64,000 nt of DNA from assembly GCF_009938165.1 (NCBI RefSeq), contig NZ_AP019649.1, positions 1,674,001-1,738,000 of the forward strand, given 5' to 3'. Below are positions 1 to 8,436 of this stretch, piece by piece. Position 1 is the first letter of the stretch, and the number at the start of each line of letters is the position of its first letter. Made by a program: the position numbers and the translations under genes. This DNA comes from Vibrio taketomensis (GTDB lineage Bacteria; Pseudomonadota; Gammaproteobacteria; Enterobacterales; Vibrionaceae). The notes under the pieces were generated by a model that saw only the letters and a program-made list of their open reading frames with translations, was not told the DNA's origin and did not search any database.

Positions 1-705
1 GCATGGTTAGCTTTCTTCGGTATGGGCTTACTGAATAACGTTATTCCCTTCTCACTTATCGTGTGGGGACAAACGCAAATTGCATCAGGCCTTGCTTCAA
101 TTATTAACGCCGCTACGCCTATCTTTGGTGTCATCGTCGCAGGGCTACTGCTTCCCGATGAAAAACCTACTCCGTTAAAATTAATCGGCGTGATCACGGG
201 CTTTATTGGCGTAGTGGTAATGATTGGTCTGCCTGCTCTCAAGGGCGATTCCCCTCTTATCGCACAACTGGCAATTGTTGGCGCGAGTATCAGTTATGCA
301 TTTGCAAGTGTGTGGGGGCGACGCTTTAAAGCAATGAATATAAGCTTAATCATGCTTGCAGCTGGCCAAGTGACCGCTTCAAGTTTGGTGTTGCTTCCCA
401 TTGCACTTTACACGGCACCACAGGGGTTATGGACGAGTGTCAATCTGCATACCTGGAGTGCAATCATCGCCCTTGCGGTATTCTCAACTGCATTTGCCTA
501 TATGATTTACTTTAAGATTTTGGAATTGGCAGGGGCAACAAATGTACTGCTAGTCACACTATTAGTCCCTGTCTCTGCGATACTGCTTGGAGTAACCTTT
601 TTAGGCGAATCATTCAAAGTAATTCATCTCATTGGAATGACTTTGATTGCTCTTGGCCTATCAGCGATTGATGGCCGAATTTGGCGACGAATTAAAAAGA
701 ATTGA
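1..705 (+). CDS. EamA/DMT-family transporter, 5' truncated by window edge
   Basis: The reading frame is open from base 1, so the gene starts upstream of the window; the first visible ATG (22) is internal. The protein is very hydrophobic, with about seven membrane segments, and contains the C-terminal EamA repeat (AFAYMIYFKILELAGATNVL, then a segment ending LGESFKVIHLIGMTLIALGL). This family exports small metabolites or drugs through the inner membrane; the substrate cannot be told from sequence. The gene converges on the lipoprotein gene at 750-1337, with 44 bases between the stops. Family assignment is firm, function is inferred. Confidence 0.85.
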   Translation, partial: AWLAFFGMGLLNNVIPFSLIVWGQTQIASGLASIINAATPIFGVIVAGLLLPDEKPTPLKLIGVITGFIGVVVMIGLPALKGDSPLIAQLAIVGASISYAFASVWGRRFKAMNISLIMLAAGQVTASSLVLLPIALYTAPQGLWTSVNLHTWSAIIALAVFSTAFAYMIYFKILELAGATNVLLVTLLVPVSAILLGVTFLGESFKVIHLIGMTLIALGLSAIDGRIWRRIKKN

Positions 706-749
706 TGGAAAGAGCCTACCCGTTCTTCCCATTCGTTCTGCAAACCTAT

Positions 750-1337
750 CTAAAATGGACGAGTCATCACCAAGGGGTGAACATTTTGAGTTTCGCAGTC
801 TCGATATAAGTCCGCGTCAAGGTTTCGGTGAGTGGCTTGTGCTAAACCATAAATACCAAATCCCAAATTACTTTTAAAATAATCTTTCGCCACGTGGATA
901 TTGTTTTTAAACACTGGGTACATCACGACGTTGTGCCAATCATAATAGATATCCGTTACATACACAGATTCAAAACCTCGTGGTAGTTGAAACACTAGCG
1001 TCTGATTACATGGCGTGAACGTTCCTAAATGGTTGCCACCTGCATCGGTTGCTTTGACGGAGGTTACAGCGATAATTGCGCCCTCTTCAGCACTTCCTAC
1101 AATATAACGTTGATCTTCGGTCATGCGATATTGAAGGGTAGAAAACCAATCTTCTTTAAAAACACCATCGTCAAGTGAACCACGGGATAACTTAATATCA
1201 AAAGACGGTGTCACATTACCAATCACAAAGTTAACCTTGGCTGGCTTTATTTGTGAGGATTCTGCTTGATGGGGCTCTTGATTAACGCAGCCACCAAGAA
1301 CAATAAACATCGTTAAAATACTAAGAATCCTTGTCAT
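750..1337 (-). CDS. Predicted lipoprotein of unknown function
   Basis: A 195-residue protein with a classic lipoprotein signal: charged start MTRILS, hydrophobic stretch, then the lipobox LGGC with the acylated Cys at residue 17. A strong ribosome site (GGAGG) lies just upstream of the ATG. The mature part is mixed alpha/beta in composition with no membrane segment. Residues just after the Cys (QEPHQAE) lack Asp at +2, which in enteric bacteria would favour outer-membrane sorting. I do not recognise a family and assign no function. Confidence 0.75.
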   Translation of the reverse strand: MTRILSILTMFIVLGGCVNQEPHQAESSQIKPAKVNFVIGNVTPSFDIKLSRGSLDDGVFKEDWFSTLQYRMTEDQRYIVGSAEEGAIIAVTSVKATDAGGNHLGTFTPCNQTLVFQLPRGFESVYVTDIYYDWHNVVMYPVFKNNIHVAKDYFKSNLGFGIYGLAQATHRNLDADLYRDCETQNVHPLVMTRPF

Positions 1338-1547
1338 TTTTCCTCCTTGAATACACGATCCTAACCTTCAACACTTTAACAAATTCGTCACCAATTGGTA
1401 TAAATTGCATACTCAAGTGCGCGTTAGATGCCTGATTTAATAAAATGCGGGTCCATATTGCGTATCGCTGTGCTTATTATGAAATAAAGTGGCTACTACT
1501 TTAATTTATTTATACTCGCTGTAAGATTACGCTATGCTTGCAAGCAA

Positions 1548-2375
1548 TTGATACCACAAAGACTTCGTATGCGAACCTCCGATCATAACCAGCACTTAGC
1601 TGAAACTATTTCCGCCATAAACTCCCCCCACTTCACATCGAAATTGATGCGTTATATCAGCGCTCTATTTCATTTTGACTGTGCGGTTATCGTTGGTTAC
1701 CGAGAAGGTAAACACCCTATTCATCTTTATGATTCGATTGAAAACCAACGTGATTTACTCTTTCACCACTACCTAACTAGCTCGTTTCAAAACGACCCGT
1801 TTTATCAAAAACTGGTATCAGACCGAAAGCAAGGCGTCTTTACACTCAGAGAAGTCGTACGCCACAATCTCGACTATCAAGACTATTGTGATCAGTTCTA
1901 TCGTCAAACTGGGTGGCAAGATGAGATCAGTTTATTAATTGAGGTAGCACCAGAGCGATGGGTCGTTATTTATCTTGGTGCGACCAGACAAGATAACCGC
2001 TTCAGCTCAGCTAAGATCTCGCAATTACGTCGATACTTCGAGGTAATTCAGTCACTTTGTCAGCAACATTGGAAACAAAGTGACTTTGCCTTAGCCCAAC
2101 CTGTAAGCGATCGTCATCTTCACGCAACACAAATCCGTGCAGCGATAGAGCAAGCATTGGCTTCTTTGGGCAAAGAACTACTTACCAAGCGAGAACAGCA
2201 AGTCGCAGCCTTGATTGCACAAGGTTCTGATACTAAAGACATTGCATTGCAGCTAAAACTCACCGAAGGCACGGTTAAAAATCATCGAAAACGTATCTAC
2301 TCGCGCCTGAACGTCGCATCTCTCAGTGAGTTCTTTCAGCTGTTTCTCAATCACCTGATCTTACAAGCAAAGTAA
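1548..2375 (+). CDS. LuxR-family transcriptional regulator
   Basis: The C-terminal ~60 residues are a LuxR/GerE helix-turn-helix: LTKREQQVAALIAQG followed by IALQL and EGTVKNHRKRIYSRL. The N-terminal ~200 residues form an uncharacterised ligand or sensor domain; it has no receiver Asp pattern, so this is not a response regulator. I cannot show that it binds an autoinducer. The start is either TTG at 1548 or the first ATG at 1569; neither has a convincing ribosome site, so the N-terminus is uncertain by 7 residues. It lies upstream of tyrS, separated by a perfect palindrome at 2381-2396. Confidence 0.8.
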   Translation: MIPQRLRMRTSDHNQHLAETISAINSPHFTSKLMRYISALFHFDCAVIVGYREGKHPIHLYDSIENQRDLLFHHYLTSSFQNDPFYQKLVSDRKQGVFTLREVVRHNLDYQDYCDQFYRQTGWQDEISLLIEVAPERWVVIYLGATRQDNRFSSAKISQLRRYFEVIQSLCQQHWKQSDFALAQPVSDRHLHATQIRAAIEQALASLGKELLTKREQQVAALIAQGSDTKDIALQLKLTEGTVKNHRKRIYSRLNVASLSEFFQLFLNHLILQAK

Positions 2376-2380
2376 AAAAC

Positions 2381-2396
2381 TATCCCTATAGGGATA
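2381..2396. promoter_or_regulatory. Perfect 16-bp palindrome between luxR-type gene and tyrS
   Basis: TATCCCTATAGGGATA is self-complementary over all 16 bases. It starts 5 bases after the regulator's stop codon and lies about 58 bases before the tyrS ATG. It could be an operator for a dimeric regulator, or a weak hairpin with no loop. No T-run follows, so a rho-independent terminator is unlikely. Confidence 0.4.
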
Positions 2397-2454
2397 TGTC
2401 ATAGATCTCCTTTTGCCTTTAGTCTGGAAAAACACTACTCAGCTAGGCAACATA

Positions 2455-3711
2455 ATGACTTTACTTGATGACCTAAAAGCTCGTGGGCTGATTGCCCAAG
2501 CCAGCGATCTCGAACAACTGCAACAATTACTTTGTGAGCCGCAAACACTTTACTGCGGCTTCGACCCGACAGCCGGCAGTCTGCATATCGGTCACCTAGT
2601 ACCACTGCTTATGCTGAAGCGCTTTCAAGATGCAGGCCACAACGCGATTGCTTTGATTGGCGGCGCGACAGGCATGATCGGGGATCCAAGTTTTAAAGCC
2701 ACTGAGCGCAGTCTAAACTCACACGACACTGTTGCAGGTTGGGTTGCCGACCTCTCACATCAAATTCAGCAACTAATGGACCCGCAGCTTGAAAACCCAC
2801 TTCATATCGTTAATAACGGCGATTGGATGCAGAACATCAATGTGATTGATTTCTTTCGCGATGTGGGTAAACACTTTTCAGTTAACACTATGATAAGCCG
2901 TGAGTCGGTAAAACAACGCTTGGCGCGCCCAGATCAAGGGATCTCTTTCACTGAATTTAGCTATGCCTTACTGCAGTCTTACGATTTCGCCGAGCTAAAT
3001 CGCCAGTTCGGTTGCCGCCTGCAAATCGGTGGTAATGATCAATGGGGCAATATTGTCAGCGGTATTGACCTCACTCGCCGTCAAAATAGTGAACAAGTGT
3101 TTGGTTTGACGCTACCGCTCATTACCAAATCTGATGGCACCAAATTTGGTAAAACGGAAGGTGGCGCGGTATGGCTCGATGCAAACAAGACCTCACCTTA
3201 CGCCTTTTACCAATTCTGGCTAGGCGCTGAAGATGCAGATGTTTATCACTTTTTGCGCTACTACACGTTCTTAAGCGTGGAAGAAATAGCTCAAATTGAA
3301 GCAGCAGATAAGCGCGCACAAGGTAAACCGAAAGCACAAGCAATCTTAGCAGAACAGATGACTCGATTTGTACATGGTGAGGAAGGATTACTCAGCGCTC
3401 AGCGTATTACTCAAGCACTGTTTAGTGGCAACGTACAACAACTAAATCTCACCGAGCTCAGACAGTTAGAGTTAGATGGATTACCTTGCGTACATTCAGC
3501 GAAAAATGACTTAGTTGAGTTGTTAATTGAATCTGGACTAGCAAACTCAAAACGTATTGCACGTGAACTGGTCGCAAATAACGCGATTAGCGTAAATGGT
3601 GAAAAAGCAACAGACGATAACCCAGAGCTCAATTTTGCTCTGTTCGATCAATACTGGTTGCTACAACGTGGCAAAAAACACTTCTGCCTAGTGAAACGCG
3701 TCTCTAATTAA
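2455..3711 (+). CDS. tyrS: Tyrosine--tRNA ligase
   Basis: Cytoplasmic class I aminoacyl-tRNA synthetase that charges tRNA-Tyr with tyrosine. The tyrosine-pocket motif YCGFDPTA and the HIGH signature (residues 44-47, LHIGHL) sit in the N-terminal catalytic domain. The KMSKS-equivalent is KFGKT, in [16 protein letters not shown]-terminal S4 RNA-binding domain follows ([20 protein letters not shown]). The 418-residue length from the ATG at 2455 fits the E. coli-type enzyme (424). A TTG at 2413 would add 14 residues with no family counterpart, so I prefer 2455. A strong terminator follows at 3720-3751. Confidence 0.97.
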   Translation: MTLLDDLKARGLIAQASDLEQLQQLLCEPQTLYCGFDPTAGSLHIGHLVPLLMLKRFQDAGHNAIALIGGATGMIGDPSFKATERSLNSHDTVAGWVADLSHQIQQLMDPQLENPLHIVNNGDWMQNINVIDFFRDVGKHFSVNTMISRESVKQRLARPDQGISFTEFSYALLQSYDFAELNRQFGCRLQIGGNDQWGNIVSGIDLTRRQNSEQVFGLTLPLITKSDGTKFGKTEGGAVWLDANKTSPYAFYQFWLGAEDADVYHFLRYYTFLSVEEIAQIEAADKRAQGKPKAQAILAEQMTRFVHGEEGLLSAQRITQALFSGNVQQLNLTELRQLELDGLPCVHSAKNDLVELLIESGLANSKRIARELVANNAISVNGEKATDDNPELNFALFDQYWLLQRGKKHFCLVKRVSN

Positions 3712-3719
3712 ACATTAAC

Positions 3720-3751
3720 AGGCAAGCGCAATAAAGTGTGCGCTTGCCTTT
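3720..3751 (+). terminator. Terminator after tyrS
   Basis: An 11-bp perfect stem (AGGCAAGCGCA paired with TGCGCTTGCCT) with an 8-base loop, then a short T-run. It lies between the convergent tyrS and GNAT genes. Confidence 0.8.
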
Positions 3752-3762
3752 CATCCATTTAC

Positions 3763-4296
3763 TTATCGACAACTGGTTTTAGCATACACGACCGTATTGG
3801 AAAGTCGTCCATTAGGTAATCTTCGCTCATTAACAAGACTCGCCTCTAAGCGATATCCACATCGCTCAGCAACAGCGCGACTTTTGGCATTGGCTTCAGC
3901 AATTCGTATTTCAATCCGTTTGGCATTGTGGGTATCAAATGCGTATTGCTCTACTAACTTAATTGCCTCTGAAATATACCCTAAGCCAACGCAATCGCTA
4001 CGAAGCCAATAACCTATTTCGAAAAATGGTACGCTTAAATCACGAATCATTAGCCCTATCACACCCACTAATCGCTCGCTTTGCTTATCTATAATCGAGT
4101 AACGAAGTTCGTTTTCAAACTGCACAAAATTCGCAATTGCCTGTTTCGTGGCTTGCTTGGAATCGTCATCACTTAAAGCATGGGGGACCCAAGGTAAGAA
4201 CTCAGACAGTTCCATTTGACTGAATTGAATAGCATCCAGCATCTCTGGTTGAAGTTCCATTGATGGTGGAACGAGCTTAATTCGATTAGATTCCAT
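3763..4296 (-). CDS. GNAT-family N-acetyltransferase (RimJ/RimL type)
   Basis: A 177-residue GNAT enzyme of the Acetyltransf_3 (RimJ/RimL/RimI-like) group, which moves an acetyl group from acetyl-CoA to an amine. The core is visible: FEIGYWLRSDCVGLGYISEA is the beta4/loop region that holds acetyl-CoA, followed by RIEIRIAEANAKSRAVAERCGY, the typical asparagine-rich helix and final strand. An AGGA ribosome site precedes the ATG. It stands alone, convergent with tyrS. The substrate is unknown; it is not the rimJ gene, which is found at 47765-48349. Confidence 0.85.
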   Translation of the reverse strand: MESNRIKLVPPSMELQPEMLDAIQFSQMELSEFLPWVPHALSDDDSKQATKQAIANFVQFENELRYSIIDKQSERLVGVIGLMIRDLSVPFFEIGYWLRSDCVGLGYISEAIKLVEQYAFDTHNAKRIEIRIAEANAKSRAVAERCGYRLEASLVNERRLPNGRLSNTVVYAKTSCR

Positions 4297-4517
4297 ATCC
4301 TACTCCATTAAGGATAACCGCATGAAAAATGATACTTTTTACCATCCACTTTGCGCGAGTCACTCTCCTCATGCAACTCTCTTTACTGCCATTTGCGAAC
4401 TAAAACTATTTGTAATATTACGATGCTATTAATTTATTTCTCACAAATCTTTATGCTCTACTTTCGCCAACTTATCACAGCGATTAACCATCAAAATTCG
4501 CCATCTGTTCCGAGTCA

Positions 4518-4867
4518 TTACTCTTTACTTGGACTTAGCGATAGAGTTTCAAAACGGACAGAAAGAGACTGAATCTTATCGTTATCAGCGAGAGCGACAA
4601 CTTGATCATTAAATTTGACTGAGGTGTGCGCGGGATAACCGATTACCACTTTATATGCTTTCCCTTGGTAAACGTTCAGCGAAACATACGAGCCATCAAG
4701 ATATAACCCTTGCAGAATGGTATCGTTTGTCGCCAAGTCTTTGATAAAAACATAACAATCGCCACTAAATTTGAGTTTCAACGATGAATATTGTTCTCCG
4801 TTAACCAAACTGAACCCGAGCACCCACCTAATACCATGATTAATAAAGCAAGTATTAAAGATTTCAT
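4518..4867 (-). pseudogene. Frameshifted lipoprotein with a RodZ C-terminal-like (DUF4115) domain
   Basis: Translation from the ATG at 4867, with ribosome site AGGA, gives a clean lipoprotein signal, MKSLILALLIMVLGGCSG, but this frame stops at 4778. The -1 frame continues as a domain resembling the periplasmic end of RodZ: LKLKFSGDCYVFIKD, then LDGSYVSLNV, YKVVIGYPAHTSVKFNDQVV. Adding one G to the GGG run at 4814-4816 (plus-strand CCC) joins them as GCSGFSLVNGEQ. RodZ normally carries this domain after a cytoplasmic helix-turn-helix and a membrane segment. A stand-alone lipid-anchored copy is unusual. The shift could be decay or a base-call error. Confidence 0.65.
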
Positions 4868-4995
4868 CCAGTATATCCTGTTTAGATCTAACCCAAATCA
4901 TATACATAATTTGTTTACTAAGCCAGTAAACCATAGCAACACTAACTACGCTATTGGCAAAAGAATAGCACCACGAAAAAATAGGTGATTATTTT

Positions 4996-5256
4996 TTATC
5001 TCTCTTCGAATCGCCACATCGATAAATCAGTGGAAGACAAAATAACTACCCAAAGTAGACTAAATAAAATGCTAATTAAATCTCGGTGCACTACGGTTTG
5101 CCCAGAATAGATAGCAATAAAACCAAACGTAGGAATCGCAGTAAAGAGTGACATAAACGCCCATGCACTAGGCTGAATGAAGTAATTAATGCACCAATTA
5201 ATGGCTCAAATCAACATCCGATAAGATGGTTCGAAACTGCATGTTAGATTAGACAT
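4996..5256 (-). pseudogene. Small membrane protein gene with in-frame stop
   Basis: Reading from the ATG at 5256, which has a good ribosome site (AGAGG), gives 86 codons to a TAA at 4996, interrupted only by a TGA at codon 17 (5206-5208). Downstream of that stop the frame encodes a hydrophobic, two-helix protein: CINYFIQPSAWAFMSLFTAI, FGFIAIYSG, then LISILFSLLWVVILSS and a charged tail RFEER. It lies in tandem with two other broken genes on the same strand. I do not recognise the family. It may be a nonsense mutation or two compensating sequence errors. Confidence 0.5.
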
Positions 5257-5352
5257 TTTTCTACCTCTTAATTCGGTATAGCCATAATCACCAATACAAT
5301 TATCGAATATAGATAATAGCTAAGATTTAGTTAAGCTGACTTTGTATGCGCA

Positions 5353-5971
5353 TCAATTTAATTCGTTACTCCACATATCTGTCGTCACCTGAATTGAACG
5401 AACAAGTTGCCAATATTCTTTCCATTCTTCACTTTTCTATCGCAACAAGATCATACTCGAAAGTCAAATATAATCTGAGAGTTAATAAAATAGTTTTTCC
5501 GTACCAATAAACGTCATTACACCCACGATGTTAGTTTGATTATCTATTTGGCCGTATAGCGTGGTTCTCAAAGCTGGATTACCATTTATGATTGTTCTTC
5601 GCCACAGTTTTATAACGATACGAACTCGAAAACGTTGTTTATAATCGTTTTCAAGATAGAACTTTAAAATTGTTTCGCCCGAAGATAGAAGCTCTGATGC
5701 GAAGTGACGCGAGCATAACTAATATCTTCCCATTCAGTAAAATATTGTACAAAACCGGGAGATTTCCGGAAAATCCACCCAACCAATGTATCCACCAGGT
5801 ACGTTTGAAGGCTCCACACCCTCACTACGCTGCAATTGTGCAAAACTAGGCGTTAAGCGGATAGCTTTATCAAATGTAACGAATTGACCACTTAAACTAC
5901 CTTTCGTAGTGTTAGCACTATGCAAATAATAAAGAACAAGAGATAACGAGTAACACTTTCAGATAATGCAT
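5353..5971 (-). pseudogene. Degraded exported protein gene, several frameshifts
   Basis: The ATG at 5971, behind a GGAAG ribosome site, begins a signal peptide (MHYLKVLLVISCSLLFA), and the frame then stops. Continuing across changes of frame yields protein-like segments in order: HSANTTKGSLSGQFVTFDKA to GWVDFPEI; PGFVQYFTEWEDISYARVT; ELLSSGETILKFYLENDYKQ to MTFIGTEKLF; LLTLRLYLTFEYDLVAIE; SEEWKEYWQLVRSIQVTTDM ending at a TGA at 5353-5355. At least five shifts are needed, some deletions and some insertions. Total length would be about 200 residues. No family recognised. The mixed shift types make true decay more likely here than elsewhere in the window. Confidence 0.5.
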
Positions 5972-6223
5972 AAATACTTCCTTGTTTAGCTTCACTTACA
6001 TTTACTTCAACACTCTTTCAAATTATGGCATCGGTTATTTGCTCAAAAACATCCTAATAAAGGTCAAAATACGCAGCGCTAATGGATAGGTTCAACCCCA
6101 AAAATGTCTATTTTTGAACTACTTTGCAATATTGGATCGAGCATTCCCTCTCTATTCGTCACATTGGTGATATCACACTTTCACTCCTACACTTCTTTTA
6201 ACTAACACCACAAGGAATGCAAT

Positions 6224-6697
6224 ATGATTCAACAAGGTCAAACTCTGCCTGAAGCGACTCTTAATGAGCTAACTCACGACGGAATGGAGAGCCATCAAGT
6301 CAAACAACTGTTTGCTAACAAGCGAGTGATATTATTTGCCGTACCAGGTGCATTCACGCCAACTTGTTCAGAAGCGCATTTACCCGGTTATGTCGTTTTA
6401 GCAGATCAAATCAAAGCAAAAGGCATCGATATTATTGCGTGTGTTGCGGTAAACGATGCCTTTGTAATGCAGGCGTGGGGAGAAGCGCAAAATGCTTCAG
6501 AGATCATGATGCTCGGTGATGGAGACGCTAGCTTCACTAAAGCTCTCGGACTAGAAATGGATACCGCCAACTTCGGTGGCATTCGCTCGCAGCGCTATTC
6601 AATGCTAATAGAAAATGGCGTAGTGACCATGCTCAATGTCGAAGAAGGCAGTCAATTTGCTGTAAGTAACGCAGAAACCATGTTAGCGGCGCTTTAA
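6224..6697 (+). CDS. Peroxiredoxin (Prx5/glutaredoxin-dependent type)
   Basis: A 157-residue thiol peroxidase of the AhpC/TSA fold, Prx5 subfamily, which reduces hydrogen peroxide and organic hydroperoxides in the cytoplasm. The peroxidatic Cys is residue 48 in the motif PGAFTPTCSEAHLPGY; a second Cys at 73 (IIACVAVND) could be resolving. The conserved active-site Arg lies in FGGIRSQRYSMLIENG. Some relatives carry a fused C-terminal glutaredoxin domain; this one does not, so an external glutaredoxin or thioredoxin is needed. Ribosome site AAGGA precedes the ATG. It is monocistronic, with a terminator at 6727-6758. Confidence 0.92.
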   Translation: MIQQGQTLPEATLNELTHDGMESHQVKQLFANKRVILFAVPGAFTPTCSEAHLPGYVVLADQIKAKGIDIIACVAVNDAFVMQAWGEAQNASEIMMLGDGDASFTKALGLEMDTANFGGIRSQRYSMLIENGVVTMLNVEEGSQFAVSNAETMLAAL

Positions 6698-6726
6698 TCA
6701 CAGTCACCTTAACAACAAACACAACA

Positions 6727-6758
6727 AAGAGCTTCGATAATCAATCAAAGCTCTTTTT
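6727..6758 (+). terminator. Terminator after peroxiredoxin gene
   Basis: An 8-bp stem (AAGAGCTT with AAGCTCTT) around a 13-base loop, followed by TTTT. Confidence 0.7.
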
Positions 6759-6799
6759 AATCACACCACGTTTAAACCGCACCTTGCCTGTTACTTTAC

Positions 6800-7249
6800 T
6801 TATTGGTTCAGTAATGTCGGCCAGTTTTTGTCCGCACTGACGATATTGCCTTGTATGTCTTGCTGCCAAGTCTGTTGCACTGACTTGCTATAGTTGAGGT
6901 AGAGCTTACCATCGACAATGTTCCACGCATTAGGATCTATTTTGGCGGTATAACCTTTACTCACAGCCCAAGCACAATAGCCGCCATATTGAGGTGCGTA
7001 CTGCTCAGGGTTACGGGCGAATTTGTCGAGATTCTGCTGCGAAGAAAAGTACCACTTCGCGTCGTTCCATTCATAGATATAATCACTGTCTCCTTTGATG
7101 GCATCACTCTGAGTAAAATACGCAACCGGATCATAACCACGAATTGCTTTACCAAAAAAGTCGCTGTACACGGGTTCAACGGCAAACGCAAAGCCAGTAA
7201 AACCAATCCATATCGCGGCAGTCACCAATAATTTTGTAATCCAATTCAT
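6800..7249 (-). CDS. Exported YHS-domain protein
   Basis: A 149-residue protein with an N-terminal signal peptide (hydrophobic residues ~5-23, cleavage after FAFA). The mature part carries a YHS domain: GYDPVAYFTQ, YEWNDAKWYFSSQQNLDKFARNPEQYAPQYGGYCAWAVSKGY. The motif with Tyr-Phe-Ser and GGYCA resembles those of putative metal-handling YHS proteins. It probably acts in the periplasm; the ligand is unknown. Ribosome site AGGAG precedes the ATG. It has its own transcription direction between the peroxiredoxin gene and the broken oxidoreductase. Confidence 0.85.
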   Translation of the reverse strand: MNWITKLLVTAAIWIGFTGFAFAVEPVYSDFFGKAIRGYDPVAYFTQSDAIKGDSDYIYEWNDAKWYFSSQQNLDKFARNPEQYAPQYGGYCAWAVSKGYTAKIDPNAWNIVDGKLYLNYSKSVQQTWQQDIQGNIVSADKNWPTLLNQ

Positions 7250-7307
7250 CGTGGAACTCCTCTTCTATATTGAGTATAGAAAGGAAACAGCAGGAAAAAA
7301 TTTCATT

Positions 7308-7329
7308 AAAAAACGGCTCAATAGAGCCG
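7308..7329 (-). terminator. Terminator after MDR oxidoreductase gene
   Basis: Read on the minus strand, stem CGGCTC/GAGCCG with a 4-base loop is followed by TTTTTT. It lies about 45 bases past the MDR stop codon at 7375. Confidence 0.7.
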
Positions 7330-7374
7330 CTTGCAATTCAAAAAAGTTCCATTATCTCACTCAACACTTCAATG

Positions 7375-8314
7375 TCACAGGCAATGAAACCACCGTTTTT
7401 GCTTGCTTTCTTCGCTATGCTTAAGTGCTTGTGGCATTTGTTCAAAAGCAAAACTTACCGGTTCTTCAACTTTTAGCTGGTCGGAAACGATGTTTGTCAT
7501 CAGTGTTTCGCCATTTTGCATCAATGTCTGCCAATCTTCGTTGTCACCAAAATCATACAACGCCCCAGCGCAATCTCATGGTAAGAGATGGTGCGAGTAA
7601 ATGCAGGGTCAATGGGTGTCGATATTCTGCCAAGTATTGAGATAATGTGGCCGTTCGCTTTGAGTAAAGGAACTAAAGAGGCAGCACTCTGCTCGCCCAC
7701 AGCATCAAATATCGCCATGTAGCCATGAGGTAACTCTGACTGAGTACGATAAACGTGATGAATTCCATCGACTGAGCTTGTTCAGAACTCAAACTGGCCG
7801 ATAAAGCATCAACTTGAAAACCAGCCGCGACCAATATCTGGCACAAGATTTTGTTTACCGCCCCCAGTCCTGCAATCAAGACTCTGCGGTTGCTGTTATG
7901 TGGAATTTTCTCAAATGCTTGCCATGCGGTTAACATTGGACATGGAAGCGCTGCAGCTAGTTCAAAAGACATGCCGTCTGGAATCATCATGACACGCTCA
8001 GGGTAAAGCGGTGTCATTTCTGCAAAACTACCATGACGCTTTAATGCACCATGATAAGCGACTCGTCGACCAACAAGCTTAGGATCAACATTCGCACCGA
8101 CTTGAATAATTTCGCCAGCCCCATCAACCCCAGGAACATGGCCTTCTTCCCAATTCAGAGGGTTTGCATGAATAAACTTCCAATCAACCGGGTTAATACC
8201 AATCGCTTTATTCGCAACTAAGATTTGGTTTTCACCTAATGTTGGTCGTTCTACCTGATTAAGTTCAAGTGTGTTTGAGCTTGGTTGGTATCCCCATACA
8301 CGATACTGAGTCAT
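7375..8314 (-). pseudogene. Zinc-free MDR oxidoreductase (quinone reductase-like), two frameshifts
   Basis: Medium-chain dehydrogenase/reductase, likely an NADPH-dependent quinone or alkenal reductase. The N-terminal GroES-like half is intact ([35 protein letters not shown]), and the Rossmann start is [12 protein letters not shown]. Frame 1 is lost near 7765 and resumes as [20 protein letters not shown]; it is lost again near 7563 and resumes as [11 protein letters not shown] through to a stop at 7375. Adding one G at each of two short G-runs (plus-strand CC at 7765-7766, CCCC at 7563-7566) restores a full-length enzyme of ~313 residues. This suggests sequence error rather than loss. A good ribosome site (AAGGA) precedes the ATG. 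Confidence 0.8.
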
Positions 8315-8436
8315 CTTATTTCCTTTTGCACTTTACACGCATACTTTGCGTCAGTTTACCAAGAGTTCGACAAGGCAATTTATAACAATAAAAACAAATC
8401 ACTTTTGCTAAAATTGCAAAAATAATGCTTACCCAT

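Noticed and set aside
647..877. Plus-strand frame overlapping the ends of the EamA and lipoprotein genes
   Set aside because: It lies across two better-supported genes, lacks a ribosome site and has no protein-like composition.
1548..2375. Quorum-sensing LuxR receptor
   Set aside because: Only the DNA-binding end is clearly LuxR-like; no luxI is nearby and the N-terminal domain cannot be assigned to autoinducer binding.
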